Counted from the first letter of the stretch, positions 8,985 through 17,487 are shown. The stretch: DNA of 64,000 bases from JACVRW01 sp963803245 (GCA_963803245.1 CAWDLI010000004.1:248001-312000); one strand, 5' to 3'. The notes: generated from the letters alone by a model not told the origin. Numbers and translations are program-made.

Positions 8985-9938
8985 CTAGCTCTCGGTAACG
9001 CCCGGGCCCGGGCAGATCATGCTGTGCCCGGGTGCCGCTCCACCCGTGATCGGTCCCGCGCCGGACGCGCTCGCCAGCACCGCGCGGCCGCTCCTGCCGA
9101 TCGCGGAGCCCACAGCCGCGGCGAACGTCCTCGAGTCATGGCAGGGATGGTCCGGATCGTGGATGGCGCTGCCGCCCGTGATGCACGGGATCTGGCCGGC
9201 GAACACGTCGGGGGTGAACTTCATGTCGTCGAGGACCCAGACGTGGAGCATGTAGTAGTTCGAGAGGTTCACGTTCACGCCGTTCATCGAGGCGCAGTTG
9301 GCGTCACTCGTGTTGAAGGCGATCATCGCCGCGTCGGTCTTGCGGTGGCAGATCCAGGGGTGGTGGTGCCACCAGTCGAGGTTGCCGGCGAAGCCCGCGG
9401 GCGGGAGACCCGTGTTCGTGCGCACGTAGTGGTCGAAGCCGACCAGCTTCGCCGACGGGCCGCTTCCGTCGAACTGGAGGACGTCGGGCTTCGTCGGCTC
9501 GAACTTGTCGTCCAGCCCGATGCTGTCGAGGATCGGGTTCTGCCGGTTGAACGACGGGTCGTTCAGCATCGCCGGGGTGATGCCGCCGCGCACATGGTGC
9601 GTGCCCATGCCGGGGATGTACTGGGTCACTTCCCGCCACCCGTCGGCCTCGGCCACGCCCCTGGTCGGCCACTTCTCGGAGAACTTCTTGGACACGTCGA
9701 ACTGGGCGGACATCGTCAGGCAGTCGCCCCAGGACAGCGGTGCCTTGTCGACGTTCGCGTACCAGTCGACGTTGCCGACGGCGGGCCCCGCGGTCACCGG
9801 GATCTCCTCGGTGGAGGTGCACCACCACGGCACGGGTCCGCCGGCCTCGCGGGCATCGTTCGCCTCCTTGAGGTAGGCGCACGAGGAGAACGTCAGGGAG
9901 AGCACCGCCAGCACCGCGAAGAACGGCAACCGTCTCAT
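8985..9938 (-). CDS. His-rich lipoprotein of unknown function
   Basis: This 317-residue protein is preceded by AGGGGGAGA. Its signal peptide ends in the lipobox-like LTFSSC, so it is probably lipid-anchored at Cys20. The mature part has conserved-looking metal-type clusters: GMGTHHVRGG (about residue 120), FDHYVRT, and WWHHHPWICH (about residue 190). It also has several cysteines near the C-terminus (IPCITGG, HPCHDS). I do not recognise the family. The Trp/His cluster suggests a metal or small-ligand site. It stands alone, convergent with the L,D-transpeptidase gene. Confidence 0.75.
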   Translation of the reverse strand: MRRLPFFAVLAVLSLTFSSCAYLKEANDAREAGGPVPWWCTSTEEIPVTAGPAVGNVDWYANVDKAPLSWGDCLTMSAQFDVSKKFSEKWPTRGVAEADGWREVTQYIPGMGTHHVRGGITPAMLNDPSFNRQNPILDSIGLDDKFEPTKPDVLQFDGSGPSAKLVGFDHYVRTNTGLPPAGFAGNLDWWHHHPWICHRKTDAAMIAFNTSDANCASMNGVNVNLSNYYMLHVWVLDDMKFTPDVFAGQIPCITGGSAIHDPDHPCHDSRTFAAAVGSAIGRSGRAVLASASGAGPITGGAAPGHSMICPGPGVTES

Positions 9939-10026
9939 GTGTGTCTCCCCCTGTAGTTGATGGCGGCGCGACGCTAACAGACCCGGTCCCGGTCAGGGGA
10001 GACTTAGCGGGGGAATCCCCGCGCGC

Positions 10027-10209
10027 CTAGGCAGTCAGCTCGCGTCTCACGACGGTCGCGAGCTGCCGCTGGAGGCGGTCGATCTCGCGCCTCAGGGCCT
10101 CCAGCTGCGCGCCGCGTCCACGCCTCTCCAGGCGCCTCTGCTCGGCCACGAGCTTCCTGAGCCGATCGATGAGGCGGTTGACCGTCTGGTCGTAGCGCCG
10201 CTCGTACAT
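10027..10209 (-). CDS. Small basic coiled-coil protein
   Basis: This 60-residue protein starts at ATG 10209. Almost the whole chain is a charged amphipathic helix with heptad-like Leu/Ile/Val spacing (LIDRLRKLVAEQRRLERR, LEALRREIDRLQRQL), so it should form a coiled coil. No enzyme domain or membrane segment is visible. It lies 83 bases downstream of the MMPL transporter gene on the same strand and may be a small accessory protein, but there is no direct proof of function. Confidence 0.5.
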   Translation of the reverse strand: MYERRYDQTVNRLIDRLRKLVAEQRRLERRGRGAQLEALRREIDRLQRQLATVVRRELTA

Positions 10210-10292
10210 GGAGATCAGGCTGCCACGGGCCCTCCGTCTTCCCAGTGGGGCTTCCTCGTGTCCGCCGTTCGGGTTACCCGAACCTGTCACGG

Positions 10293-12462
10293 CTACGCCG
10301 CGCCTTCGGCGGCGCGCCCGGCGGGCATGCCGGGCTCGCCCTCGAGCGAGATCCTCGGGAGCACACGGTCGAGCCAGGCGGGCAGCGTCCAGGCGCGGTC
10401 GCCGAGCAGTGTCATCACCGCCGGTGCGACCACCATGCGCACCACCAGCACGTCGATCAGGATCGCGGCCGCGAGGCCGAGGCCGATCGTCTTGACGACC
10501 ACGTCCGGATCGGAGACGAAGCCGAGGAACACGCTCGTCATGATCACGCCGGCCGCGAGGATGATCCTGCCCACGCGCGCCATCGCCCGCACGACGCTCT
10601 CCTGCGGCCCCGCGCCGCGCATGTACTCCTCGCGGATGCGCGACTGCAGGAAGACGTTGTAGTCCATCGATAGACCGAACAGGATCGCGAACATGAACAG
10701 CGGGACGAAGGACACGATCGGCACCTCGCCGTCCACGCCCAGCAGGCTGGAGCCGACTCCCTTCTGGAAGACGAGCACCACGACGCCGTAGGCGGCCGCG
10801 ATCGAGAGCAGGTTGAACGCGGCCGAGACGAGCGGCACCCACAGCGAGCGGAACACCGCCATCAGGAGCAGCACGCTGAGCCCGACGACCATCGCGATGA
10901 AGATCGGCAGCCGGCCGGCGATCTTGTCGGCCAGGTCCTGGAGCGTCGCGGTGGCGCCGCCCACGTGGACGTCCACCTGCGAGCCGCGCGTGGCGCCCGG
11001 GAGCACCTCGTCGCGCAGCCGGTCGACCAGCTCGGTGGTGCGCTCGTCCTGGGGCGAGCTCTTCGGGATCACGTTCAGGACGGCGGCGTCGCCGGCCGGC
11101 GAGGGCCGCGCAGGGGATACGAAGGCCACGTCCGGGTCCTCCCCCACCGCCTGCTGGACGCGGTCGAGCGCGGCGTTCGCCCGAGCCGTCGGAAGGCGTG
11201 GTGGCGGCCAGCACGAGCGGGCCGTTGAAGCCCGGGCCGAAGCCCTCGGCGAGCCGGTCGTAGGCGACCCGGGTGGTCGAGCCGGCCCTGTCGTTGCCGT
11301 CGTCCGGCTGGCCGAGGCGCAGCGAGGCGAGCGGCGTGGCGAGCAGCACGAGCACGAGCCCGCCCACGATCGCGGCCACGAGCGGACGGCGCGTGATCAC
11401 GCCGGCCCAGCGCGCGAAGCGCTGCGAGGGCTCCACGTGCTCGGGGCGCTTGGGCCGCAGGCGCCGGGCGAAGGCGCCCATCAGCGTGGGGAGCACGGTG
11501 ACCGCGCCCACGGCGACCATGCGCGATGATGATCGCCGAGCCGATGCCCATCCGGCCCACGAAGGGAATGCCGGTGGCCAGCAGGCCGGCGATGGCGACC
11601 ACGACGATGGCTCCCGCCGCCACCACGGACGTGCCGGCGGTGGCGTTCGCCACGCGCGCGGCGTGACCGACGCTGTCACCGCTCGCCAGCTGCTCCCGGT
11701 AGCGCCCGACGATCAGCAGCGCGTAGTCGATGCCCGCGCCGAGCCCGAGCATGACGCCGAGCGTCGGCGCGAAGCTGGGGAAGTCGGCGAACGCGCTGCC
11801 GAACTGCAGCAGCAGCAGCCCGCCCGCCAGGGCGAGCAGCGCCGAGATCAGCGTGAGGGCCATCGCGGCGACCGAGTGGAACACGAGCGTGAGCACGACG
11901 ATCGCCACAGCCACGCCGATCAGCTCGCCGACCGGGCGCGGTTGTCTGCTCGGCCTGGTCCACCACCGCGCCGTTCCGGGAGACCTCGATGACCGGCGCG
12001 ATCGCCGAGCGCGGACGCCTCCTCGAGCCGCTCGCCCGGCTCCTTGCCGAGCGCGGACGCGGTGTCGTCGTACTGGACCGGCACATAGGCGATGCGCGCG
12101 TCCGCGGAGAGCCGGCCGCTGTCCTTGGCGAACGGGCTCGGCGCGCCCGTGACATGCGGCTGGGCGCCTATCTCCTCGATGGTCCGCTCGATGGCGGCGC
12201 GCCGCTCGGGCTCGCGAAGGGTGCCCGACTCCACGGCGAAGACGACGTTCGCGGTATCGCCCGACGCCGCCGGGAAGCGCTGGTCGAGCAGGTCGATCGC
12301 GCTCTGCGATTCCGTGCCGGGGGTTCTGAAGTCGTCGACGAACGAGCCGCCGGCGGCGGAAGCCGCAAGGCCGAGAGCGACGAGCGTCACCGCCACGATC
12401 GCCAGTGAGCGCTTCCAGTGCTGTGCCGCGGACGCGGCGAGGGTTCCGAGGAGATGTGCCAT
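10293..12462 (-). CDS. MMPL/RND-family transporter, frame-disrupted
   Basis: This would encode an RND-superfamily MMPL membrane protein of about 720 residues with two sets of transmembrane helices and two extracytoplasmic loops. Recognisable parts are the N-terminal loop (GGSFVDDFRTPGTESQ), the first helix set (IGVAVAIVVLTLVFHSVAAM, GLGAGIDYALLIVGRYREQL) and the second set (ILFGLSMDYNVFLQSRIREEYM). The frame changes four times, near 12008, 11942, 11524 and 11190, with intact family sequence between. Start is ATG 12462; no good Shine-Dalgarno is visible. It is divergent from a TetR gene across 96 bases, and probably exports a lipid or hydrophobic drug under TetR control. Confidence 0.8.
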
Positions 12463-12481
12463 TGGAGGAGGAAAGCACACC

Positions 12482-12508
12482 GTCTGCGAAATTGCAATAG
12501 CTGCAGAC
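12482..12508. promoter_or_regulatory. Palindromic operator between MMPL and TetR genes
   Basis: GTCTGC (12482-12487) and GCAGAC (12503-12508) flank an inner palindrome ATTGCAAT (12491-12498) with almost the same centre. It lies 20 bases upstream of the MMPL start and 51 bases upstream of the TetR start, where a TetR autoregulator would bind. A second pair, GCATGT (12537-12542) and ACATGC (12557-12562), overlaps the TetR start. Confidence 0.5.
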
Positions 12509-12558
12509 TTGCTAGGGATGTTTTTTTACATATCGTGCATGTTCGCTACTATCGGCAC

Positions 12559-13173
12559 ATGCCGGAGGGGCTGCGGGAACGCAAGAAGCAGCGCACGCGC
12601 GAGCAGATCATCGACGCGGCCATGCGCCTGTTCGCCGAGCGCGGCTATCACGCCACGACCATCGCGGACATCGCCACCGCGGCCGACGTCGCGCCGCGCA
12701 CGTTCTTCTCCTACTTCCCGTCGAAGGAAGCGGTCGTCTTCCACAACGTCGACCGTGACCTCGACGGCCTGGCAAGCGCGCTGCGCGACCGCCTCCCAGG
12801 CGAGACCGCCTTCGACGCGCTCCGGCGCTGGATCGACGCGATGTTCGACGAGTGGTCGGCCGAGGAGGACGCGGCGCACCTGCGCAAGCGCCTCTGCCGC
12901 GAGGACGAGGGCCTGGCGAACTTCCAGGGCGGCACCATGGCTCGCATCCACGAGCTGCTGCTCGAGGCGATCGCGGACGATCTAGGCGAGCCGCCGGACG
13001 CGCTCCGTCCGCGGCTCGTGGCCGCCGCCGCGATGGCTGCGCTGAACTCGCTCGAAGGCAGCTTCGACGAGAAGGCGGAGCGCGCGACGAAGGCCAAGGC
13101 CGAATCGCTCGCCGTGCTCGACGACGCCATGCTCTTCCTGCGCGGCGGTATCGACGCGCTTCAGGACAAGTAG
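12559..13173 (+). CDS. TetR-family transcriptional regulator
   Basis: This 204-residue protein has a classical TetR N-terminal helix-turn-helix: REQIIDAAMRLFAERGYHAT, then IADIATAADVAPRTFFSYFPSKEAVVF (about residues 12-60). A variable ligand-binding C-domain follows. The ATG at 12559 is the first Met before the conserved region. By position it should repress the divergent MMPL transporter gene, and itself, through the palindrome at 12482-12508. The inducer is unknown. Confidence 0.9.
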   Translation: MPEGLRERKKQRTREQIIDAAMRLFAERGYHATTIADIATAADVAPRTFFSYFPSKEAVVFHNVDRDLDGLASALRDRLPGETAFDALRRWIDAMFDEWSAEEDAAHLRKRLCREDEGLANFQGGTMARIHELLLEAIADDLGEPPDALRPRLVAAAAMAALNSLEGSFDEKAERATKAKAESLAVLDDAMLFLRGGIDALQDK

Positions 13174-13179
13174 CGCGGG

Positions 13180-13659
13180 TTGATCCCCTCGACGGTGGCG
13201 GAAGAGCGCGCGGCTCGTGTTGCCCATGTGCTGGCCCGGGCCGTCCGGGACGGTGAGGTCGCCGTGCCCGATGCGTTGCGCGTGCTGCGCCACGAGCTCA
13301 GGCGGCGCAACACGAACAAGAAGCTGAAGATCCCGACACGGTCGGTCGCCGCTGAAGCGGTCATCGAGAAGTACGGAGCGGCGGGCGTCCCGAAGAACGA
13401 CTCCGACGACGCCCTCCACGCCGACCACGTGCATCCGTTGACGGAAGCCACCCTCCGAGACACGGACACCGTCGACAAGTGGGTCGTCCAGCTCCGGCGC
13501 CTGCAGATGGTCGTCTGCGTGACCGCCGCCGAGAACTACCGGCTCGAAGGCGTGGAGCGCAGCGGGACGACCGGACCCGCGAAGTACGAGCTCGCCGGCA
13601 TCGAGTTCACGACGGACGAGCTGCCCTGGGCGCCGCCACATGAGGCTCAGCTCAGCTAG
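13180..13659 (+). CDS. Hypothetical protein with HNH-like DHVHPL segment
   Basis: This protein of up to 159 residues begins at TTG 13180, or GTG 13195. It is 6 bases downstream of the TetR stop and may be co-transcribed. A basic stretch (RHELRRRNTNKKLKIPTR) is followed by HADHVHPLTEAT, a Trp/Leu helix, and VVCVTAAENYRLEG. The DHVxPL segment followed later by a conserved Asn looks like the first half of an HNH nuclease motif, but the zinc cysteines and final His are absent. I do not assign a function. Confidence 0.55.
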   Translation: MIPSTVAEERAARVAHVLARAVRDGEVAVPDALRVLRHELRRRNTNKKLKIPTRSVAAEAVIEKYGAAGVPKNDSDDALHADHVHPLTEATLRDTDTVDKWVVQLRRLQMVVCVTAAENYRLEGVERSGTTGPAKYELAGIEFTTDELPWAPPHEAQLS

Positions 13660-13667
13660 TTGAGCCT
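13643..13667. terminator. Hairpin at convergent gene ends
   Basis: AGGCTCA (13643-13649) pairs with TGAGCCT (13661-13667) around the overlapping stop codons of the two convergent genes. It could end transcription from either side, though there is no strong T-run. Confidence 0.35.
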
Positions 13668-14345
13668 TGCTCGGCGGACGAGTCCGTCGGCGGCCTCGAC
13701 CACGCCGGCCACGCTCTCCTCCACGACCACGCGCGGGCCGAGCCCGAGGCTCGGGGGGACGCTCGCTCCGCCGAGTATCAGGCCGATGTCGCCGCCCGCT
13801 TCGGTGACCGCGTCTATCGCCGCCGGCACCCGGTCGCCGGCCTCGGGCATGGTCGCGGAGAGCGCGAACAGCGCCGGACGGTGGTCCGAGACGATGCCGG
13901 GCAGCGCAACCGTCGGCACGTCGGCGCCGAGTGTGAGCACCTCGTAGCCGGCCGACTCGAGCAGCTTCGCCGCCATGTCGAGCCCCATCACGTGTTGCTC
14001 GCCCTCGACCGCCGCGAGCATCGCGCGCCGCTCGGAACGGTGCGCGGGAAGGTCCTCCAGCTCGTGTGCGAGCACCAGCACCCGGGTGGTGATCTGCGTG
14101 GCGAGGTGCTCGTGCGCCACGCCGATCTCGCCCGCCGCCCACAGCTGGCCTATGCGATGCATGGCGGGGCCGACCACGAGGTCGTAGAGCAGCGCCTCTC
14201 CGAGTGTCAGCTCGAGCGCCTCCCGCGCGACCTCTTCGGCGGCTTGTGAATCGCCCGCAAGGAGCGCTATGCCGAAGCGATCCGAGAGGGCCTCGGCCAA
14301 CAGACGCCTGCGGAACTCGTCGCGCCCGCGTTCCACGCCCACCAC
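13656..14345 (-). CDS. Stand-alone B12-binding protein with CarH-type motifs
   Basis: This 229-residue protein starts at GTG 14345, seven bases after GGGCGAAGG and 16 bases after the stop of the MarR gene, so the two form an operon. Residues 10-95 are a four-helix cap with W69, nine residues, then E79-H80, the Wx9EH signature of CarH/LitR cobalamin photoreceptors. Residues 104-229 are a Rossmann B12-binding domain with E116-Q-H118-V-M-G121 (ExHxxG, lower-ligand His) and LGGAS. There is no DNA-binding domain. It could be a light or B12 sensor acting on the neighbouring MarR protein; a corrinoid carrier for a methyltransferase is the alternative, but no methyltransferase gene is nearby. Confidence 0.8.
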   Translation of the reverse strand: MVGVERGRDEFRRRLLAEALSDRFGIALLAGDSQAAEEVAREALELTLGEALLYDLVVGPAMHRIGQLWAAGEIGVAHEHLATQITTRVLVLAHELEDLPAHRSERRAMLAAVEGEQHVMGLDMAAKLLESAGYEVLTLGADVPTVALPGIVSDHRPALFALSATMPEAGDRVPAAIDAVTEAGGDIGLILGGASVPPSLGLGPRVVVEESVAGVVEAADGLVRRARLN

Positions 14346-14361
14346 GCTACGCCTTCGCCCG

Positions 14362-14844
14362 TCACCGCGCAGGGCCACCACTGACACGGCCAGGGCGCAG
14401 CGGCCGCACATGCGTGCGGACCTTCTCGAGCGCGCGCGAGAGCGCCTCGAAATCCTTGGTCGACAGCTGATCGGCGAAGTGGCGGCGAATCCCGTCGCGG
14501 TGCACGACGCGGGCGGCGTTGAGCGCCTTCCTGCCACCCGGCGTGATGAAGACCAGCACGCGGCGGCGATCGTTGGCGGGACGTTCGCGCCGCACGAAAC
14601 CCGCCTTCTCCATGTTGTCGATCACGCGCGTGAGTCCGCTCTTGCTCTGGAGGATGCGGTCGGCGACCTCGTTCATGGCCAGGCCGTCGGTGGCGTCCTC
14701 GAGGTGGACGAGCACGTCGTACCAGCGGATCGACATTCCCTCCGCGGCGAGCAGCTCGACCTCCAGGATGTCGGTCAGCGCCCACGAGCACTCGATGAAT
14801 GCGCGCCAAGCGTGCGCTCCGGGGAATGCCTCAGGACTTGACAC
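14362..14844 (-). CDS. MarR-family transcriptional regulator, B12-linked
   Basis: This 160-residue protein starts at GTG 14844 with GGAG eight bases upstream. It carries a winged helix-turn-helix: MNEVADRILQSKSGLTRVID for the recognition part and a wing with RERPANDRRRVLVFIT. This places it in the MarR family. It heads an operon with the B12-binding protein and is divergent from the small monooxygenase-like gene at 14947. It probably controls that intergenic promoter region, where CAACTG occurs twice (14861-14866 and 14884-14889). Confidence 0.9.
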   Translation of the reverse strand: MSSPEAFPGAHAWRAFIECSWALTDILEVELLAAEGMSIRWYDVLVHLEDATDGLAMNEVADRILQSKSGLTRVIDNMEKAGFVRRERPANDRRRVLVFITPGGRKALNAARVVHRDGIRRHFADQLSTKDFEALSRALEKVRTHVRPLRPGRVSGGPAR

Positions 14845-14946
14845 TGAAAGCTCCGATATGCAACTGTTCGCTTTCGTTTATTTCAACTGCGGACTGATGC
14901 AGATCGTAGCATCGCGTGTCGGCCGCTCGCCCGAGGGGGAGGCAGC

Positions 14947-15216
14947 ATGAGCACCATCTTCGTACGCCACGACGTGGCCGACTTCGATGCCTGGAAGCCG
15001 GGGTTCGACGAGCACGGCGCGGTCCGTCGTGAGTACGGGCTGTCCGACGCGGGCCTGTACCGCGACGATGAGAACCCGAACTCGGTCACGATCGTGCTGA
15101 CCACGGATGACCCGGACCGCGCCCGCGAGTTCATCGCCTCGGACGACCTCCGCGAGACGATGTCGAAGCTCGGTGTCGTGTCGCAGCCCGACGTCTGGAT
15201 CACCAACAACGCCTGA
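14947..15216 (+). CDS. Small dimeric alpha/beta-barrel protein (ABM-like)
   Basis: This 89-residue protein sits behind a clear GGGGGAGG. Its pattern of two beta-alpha-beta units (TIFVRHDVADFDAWKPGF, YRDDENPNSVTIVLTTDD) resembles ABM-superfamily proteins, which work as dimers on small aromatic substrates or as stress proteins. No catalytic residues can be named. It is divergent from the MarR-B12 operon and is its most likely regulated target. Confidence 0.65.
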   Translation: MSTIFVRHDVADFDAWKPGFDEHGAVRREYGLSDAGLYRDDENPNSVTIVLTTDDPDRAREFIASDDLRETMSKLGVVSQPDVWITNNA

Positions 15217-15235
15217 CAGGACGCCCCAAATGCAC

Positions 15236-15266
15236 AGGGCCGGCGGCGCCAGGCGCCGCCGGCCCT
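15236..15266. terminator. Bidirectional terminator hairpin
   Basis: AGGGCCGGCGGCGCC (15236-15250) is followed after one base by its exact complement GGCGCCGCCGGCCCT (15252-15266). The hairpin sits between two convergent genes, 19 bases after one stop and 17 bases before the other. Confidence 0.75.
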
Positions 15267-15283
15267 CATACGGATGACGTTCG

Positions 15284-15844
15284 CTACGCCTGCTTGACGG
15301 CGGAGATGTCGAGTGCGAGCTTCACGCGGTCCGACACCAGCATGTTGCCGCTGCCGAGTGCCTGGTTGAAGGTCATCCCGTAGTCACCGCGGTTCAGCTG
15401 CCCGGTGACCTCGAGGCCCACGCGCTCGTTGCCCCACGGGTCCTCCTCGGTCCCGGTTACCTCTGCATTCAGCGTGATCTCGCGGGTAACGCCGTGGAGC
15501 GTGAGGTCGCCCGTGATCTCGAAGGTGTCCTCGTCCACCGGGACGACGTGCTTCGACTCGAACGTGATGTGCTCGTGCTGCTCGACGTCGAAGAAGTCGG
15601 CCGAGCGCAGGTGGTCGTCGCGCTTGTCCTCGTTCGTGTTGACCGAGTCGACCTTCACGAGGCCCCTCGCGGTGACCGCGTCGAGATCCTCGCCCACCTC
15701 GAGGCTGCCCTCGAACTCTGCGAAGTGGCCCCGCACCGTGGCGATGCCCAGGTGCTTGACCTGAAACTCCACCCGGGAATGGGACGGGTCCACGTTCCAG
15801 GTGCCGGTGGCAACGGGGGTGGTGGCGGCGGTGATGGTGCTCAT
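15284..15844 (-). CDS. YceI-family protein
   Basis: This 186-residue protein starts at ATG 15844 behind AGGAGA. It is a YceI-type lipocalin-like barrel that binds polyisoprenoids or similar lipids. Family features are GTWNVDPSHSRVEFQVKHLG at the N-terminus, RDDHLRSADFFDVEQHEHITFES in the middle, and ITGDLTLHGVTREITL near the end. There is no signal peptide, so it is a cytoplasmic form. The promoter region carries three copies of a palindrome shared with the neighbouring MarR gene, so repression by that MarR protein is likely. Confidence 0.9.
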   Translation of the reverse strand: MSTITAATTPVATGTWNVDPSHSRVEFQVKHLGIATVRGHFAEFEGSLEVGEDLDAVTARGLVKVDSVNTNEDKRDDHLRSADFFDVEQHEHITFESKHVVPVDEDTFEITGDLTLHGVTREITLNAEVTGTEEDPWGNERVGLEVTGQLNRGDYGMTFNQALGSGNMLVSDRVKLALDISAVKQA

Positions 15845-15870
15845 TTGGCTCTCCTGTGGAAGTTGATTGC

Positions 15871-15924
15871 TTGCTAGCGCAAACTTGTTAGAGCAAGCGT
15901 AGCAGGGAATGATTGCGGTAGCAA
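15871..15924. promoter_or_regulatory. Three MarR-type palindromes upstream of yceI
   Basis: TTGCTAGCGCAA (15871-15882), TTGTTAGAGCAA (15885-15896) and TTGCGGTAGCAA (15913-15924) lie just upstream of the YceI start. The first two are spaced 14 bases apart. The first is identical to the copy in front of the MarR gene (16493-16504). Confidence 0.65.
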
Positions 15925-15973
15925 GCATCCACTCGGCGCACCCCGAGGCCGGCCCTACGGCGGGGGAGATTCG

Positions 15974-16489
15974 TCAGGTGCAGTCGGAGGCGGCGCCCGG
16001 CGCGAAGCGGGAGAAGATCGAGGCCAGGGCCTCGACCTCCGCCGGTTCCAGCCGGTCGAAGAAGCGCTCCTCCACCCCGGTGAAGTGCGTGCCCTGCGCG
16101 ACGCGCAGGAGCTCCAGCCCCTCGTCGGTGAGGTACGCGTTCTTGGCGCGGGCGTCGGAGGGGCACGGGCGGCGTTCCACCAGTCCGCGCAGCTCCAGCG
16201 TGTCGGTGATGCGGGACACCCGGCTCACGCTCAGGCCGGCCAGGCCGGCGAGGTCCGTGAGGCGGAGCATGCGCCCGTCCGCGGCCGCTAGCCGGCCGAG
16301 CAGCTCCACGCTGCTCAGGCTGAGGCCGTGCTCGGCCTCCAGCTCGGCCTCGAGCTCCCGTGTCAGCCGCTTGTGGGTCTCGAGCATCCCGATCCACGCA
16401 TCCGCGTGGGTGTCGGACCACGACCGGATCCCATCGTCGCCGACGAGGGTGCGGCACTTCGCGGCGGTTTCTTCAGGGTTCACGGCCAT
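15974..16489 (-). CDS. MarR-family transcriptional regulator (YceI regulator)
   Basis: This 171-residue MarR protein has helix-turn-helix RLTDLAGLAGLSVSRVSRIT and wing RRPCPSDARAKNAYLTDEG. A palindrome identical to one upstream of yceI lies three bases before its ATG, so it almost certainly represses its own gene and yceI. The gene order MarR then YceI on the same strand, with 129 bases between them, supports a small regulon. Confidence 0.9.
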   Translation of the reverse strand: MAVNPEETAAKCRTLVGDDGIRSWSDTHADAWIGMLETHKRLTRELEAELEAEHGLSLSSVELLGRLAAADGRMLRLTDLAGLAGLSVSRVSRITDTLELRGLVERRPCPSDARAKNAYLTDEGLELLRVAQGTHFTGVEERFFDRLEPAEVEALASIFSRFAPGAASDCT

Positions 16490-16492
16490 TGG

Positions 16493-16504
16493 TTGCTAGC
16501 GCAA
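16493..16504. promoter_or_regulatory. MarR autoregulatory operator
   Basis: TTGCTAGCGCAA is placed three bases before the MarR start codon and is identical to the first copy upstream of yceI. Confidence 0.6.
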
Positions 16505-16543
16505 GCTTAGCCTCCGAACCCCCTCCCGTCCACTCGCCCCGCG

Positions 16544-16570
16544 TTGACACCAGCACCACAGGGATAGATC
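16544..16570 (+). promoter_or_regulatory. Possible promoter of NAD kinase gene
   Basis: TTGACA (16544-16549) is a perfect -35 box. TAGATC (16565-16570) is a fair -10 box at a short 15-base spacing. The GTG start follows at 16579 with no Shine-Dalgarno sequence, which fits a leaderless or near-leaderless transcript, common in actinobacteria. Confidence 0.45.
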
Positions 16571-16578
16571 CTCCCCCG

Positions 16579-17487
16579 GTGACGCGCAAGCCGACCGGGC
16601 GAGTCGGGCTCGTCCTACACCCGAGCAGCGACCCGACGCCGGTGGCCGAGAAGCTCACGGCCTGGGCCCGGTCACACGGCAAGAAGGTGATCGTCGACGC
16701 CCGGGACGCCGCGCGCCTACCAGACGACGTGGAGCCGGTGAGCGAGGCCCAGCTGCTCGACCAGGCCGACGTATTGGTCAGTCTCGGCGGCGACGGCACG
16801 ATGCTCGGCGCGCTGCGACTCGTCGCCGCGCGGCCCGTCCCCATCCTCGGCGTGAACCTCGGGAACCTCGGATTCCTCATCGAGGTCCAGCCGCACGAGC
16901 TCGACGCCGCACTCGACCGTCTCGAGATGGGCGACTACACCATCGAGGAACACAGCGCGGCGGTGCTGACAGACGGAAGCGACGAGTCGATCGCGTTCAA
17001 CGACATCGCCCTTGCGAGCGTGCCCGGCGAGGGAGCGCTGCAGGCATCGCTGACCGTGCAGGGGCGCGCCAGCGGGCGATACCGCTGCGACGCGCTTGTG
17101 ATCGCCACGCCGATCGGCTCCACGGCGTACTCGTACGCGGCGGGAGGGCCACTCGTGTCGCCGATGCTCGACGCCGTGATCATCACCCCCGTGGCGCCGA
17201 TATCCGGCATCTCCCGGCCGGCTGTGATCTCGGCCGCCGAGCCGCTCGAGTTGACGCTGGCGGAAGGCAGCGGCCAGCCGGCGCTCCAGGTGGACGGCAC
17301 GATCTTGAGACGGATGGAGCCCGGCGAGGCGCTCGAGGTGCGCCTGCGACCGCAGGCGGGCCTCGTGGTGCGGTTGGACCCCGAGCGCCACCAGCGCCGC
17401 AGCGGGGTCAAGCTCAGTCTGCTCGACCTGCCCTTCCTCCCCGAGGAGATGCGCGACCTGCTCCCCGGGGCGATCCCGCAGCGCTGA
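16579..17487 (+). CDS. nadK: NAD kinase
   Basis: This 302-residue protein phosphorylates NAD to NADP. It has the GGDGT motif (residues 70-74), NLGNLGFL, and the second-domain motif ATPIGSTAYSYAAGGP, all diagnostic for bacterial NAD kinase. The length is normal for the family. The GTG at 16579 is chosen because conserved sequence (GRVGLVLHPSSD) starts a few residues later; the longer open frame overlaps the MarR gene and is low-complexity. It is a housekeeping gene. Confidence 0.93.
   Translation: MTRKPTGRVGLVLHPSSDPTPVAEKLTAWARSHGKKVIVDARDAARLPDDVEPVSEAQLLDQADVLVSLGGDGTMLGALRLVAARPVPILGVNLGNLGFLIEVQPHELDAALDRLEMGDYTIEEHSAAVLTDGSDESIAFNDIALASVPGEGALQASLTVQGRASGRYRCDALVIATPIGSTAYSYAAGGPLVSPMLDAVIITPVAPISGISRPAVISAAEPLELTLAEGSGQPALQVDGTILRRMEPGEALEVRLRPQAGLVVRLDPERHQRRSGVKLSLLDLPFLPEEMRDLLPGAIPQR

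Noticed and set aside
9024..9956. Forward open frame opposite the His-rich lipoprotein
   Set aside because: Composition is typical of an antisense frame (Val/Arg/His/Gly-rich without folds), and the reverse gene has a signal peptide, lipobox and ribosome site.
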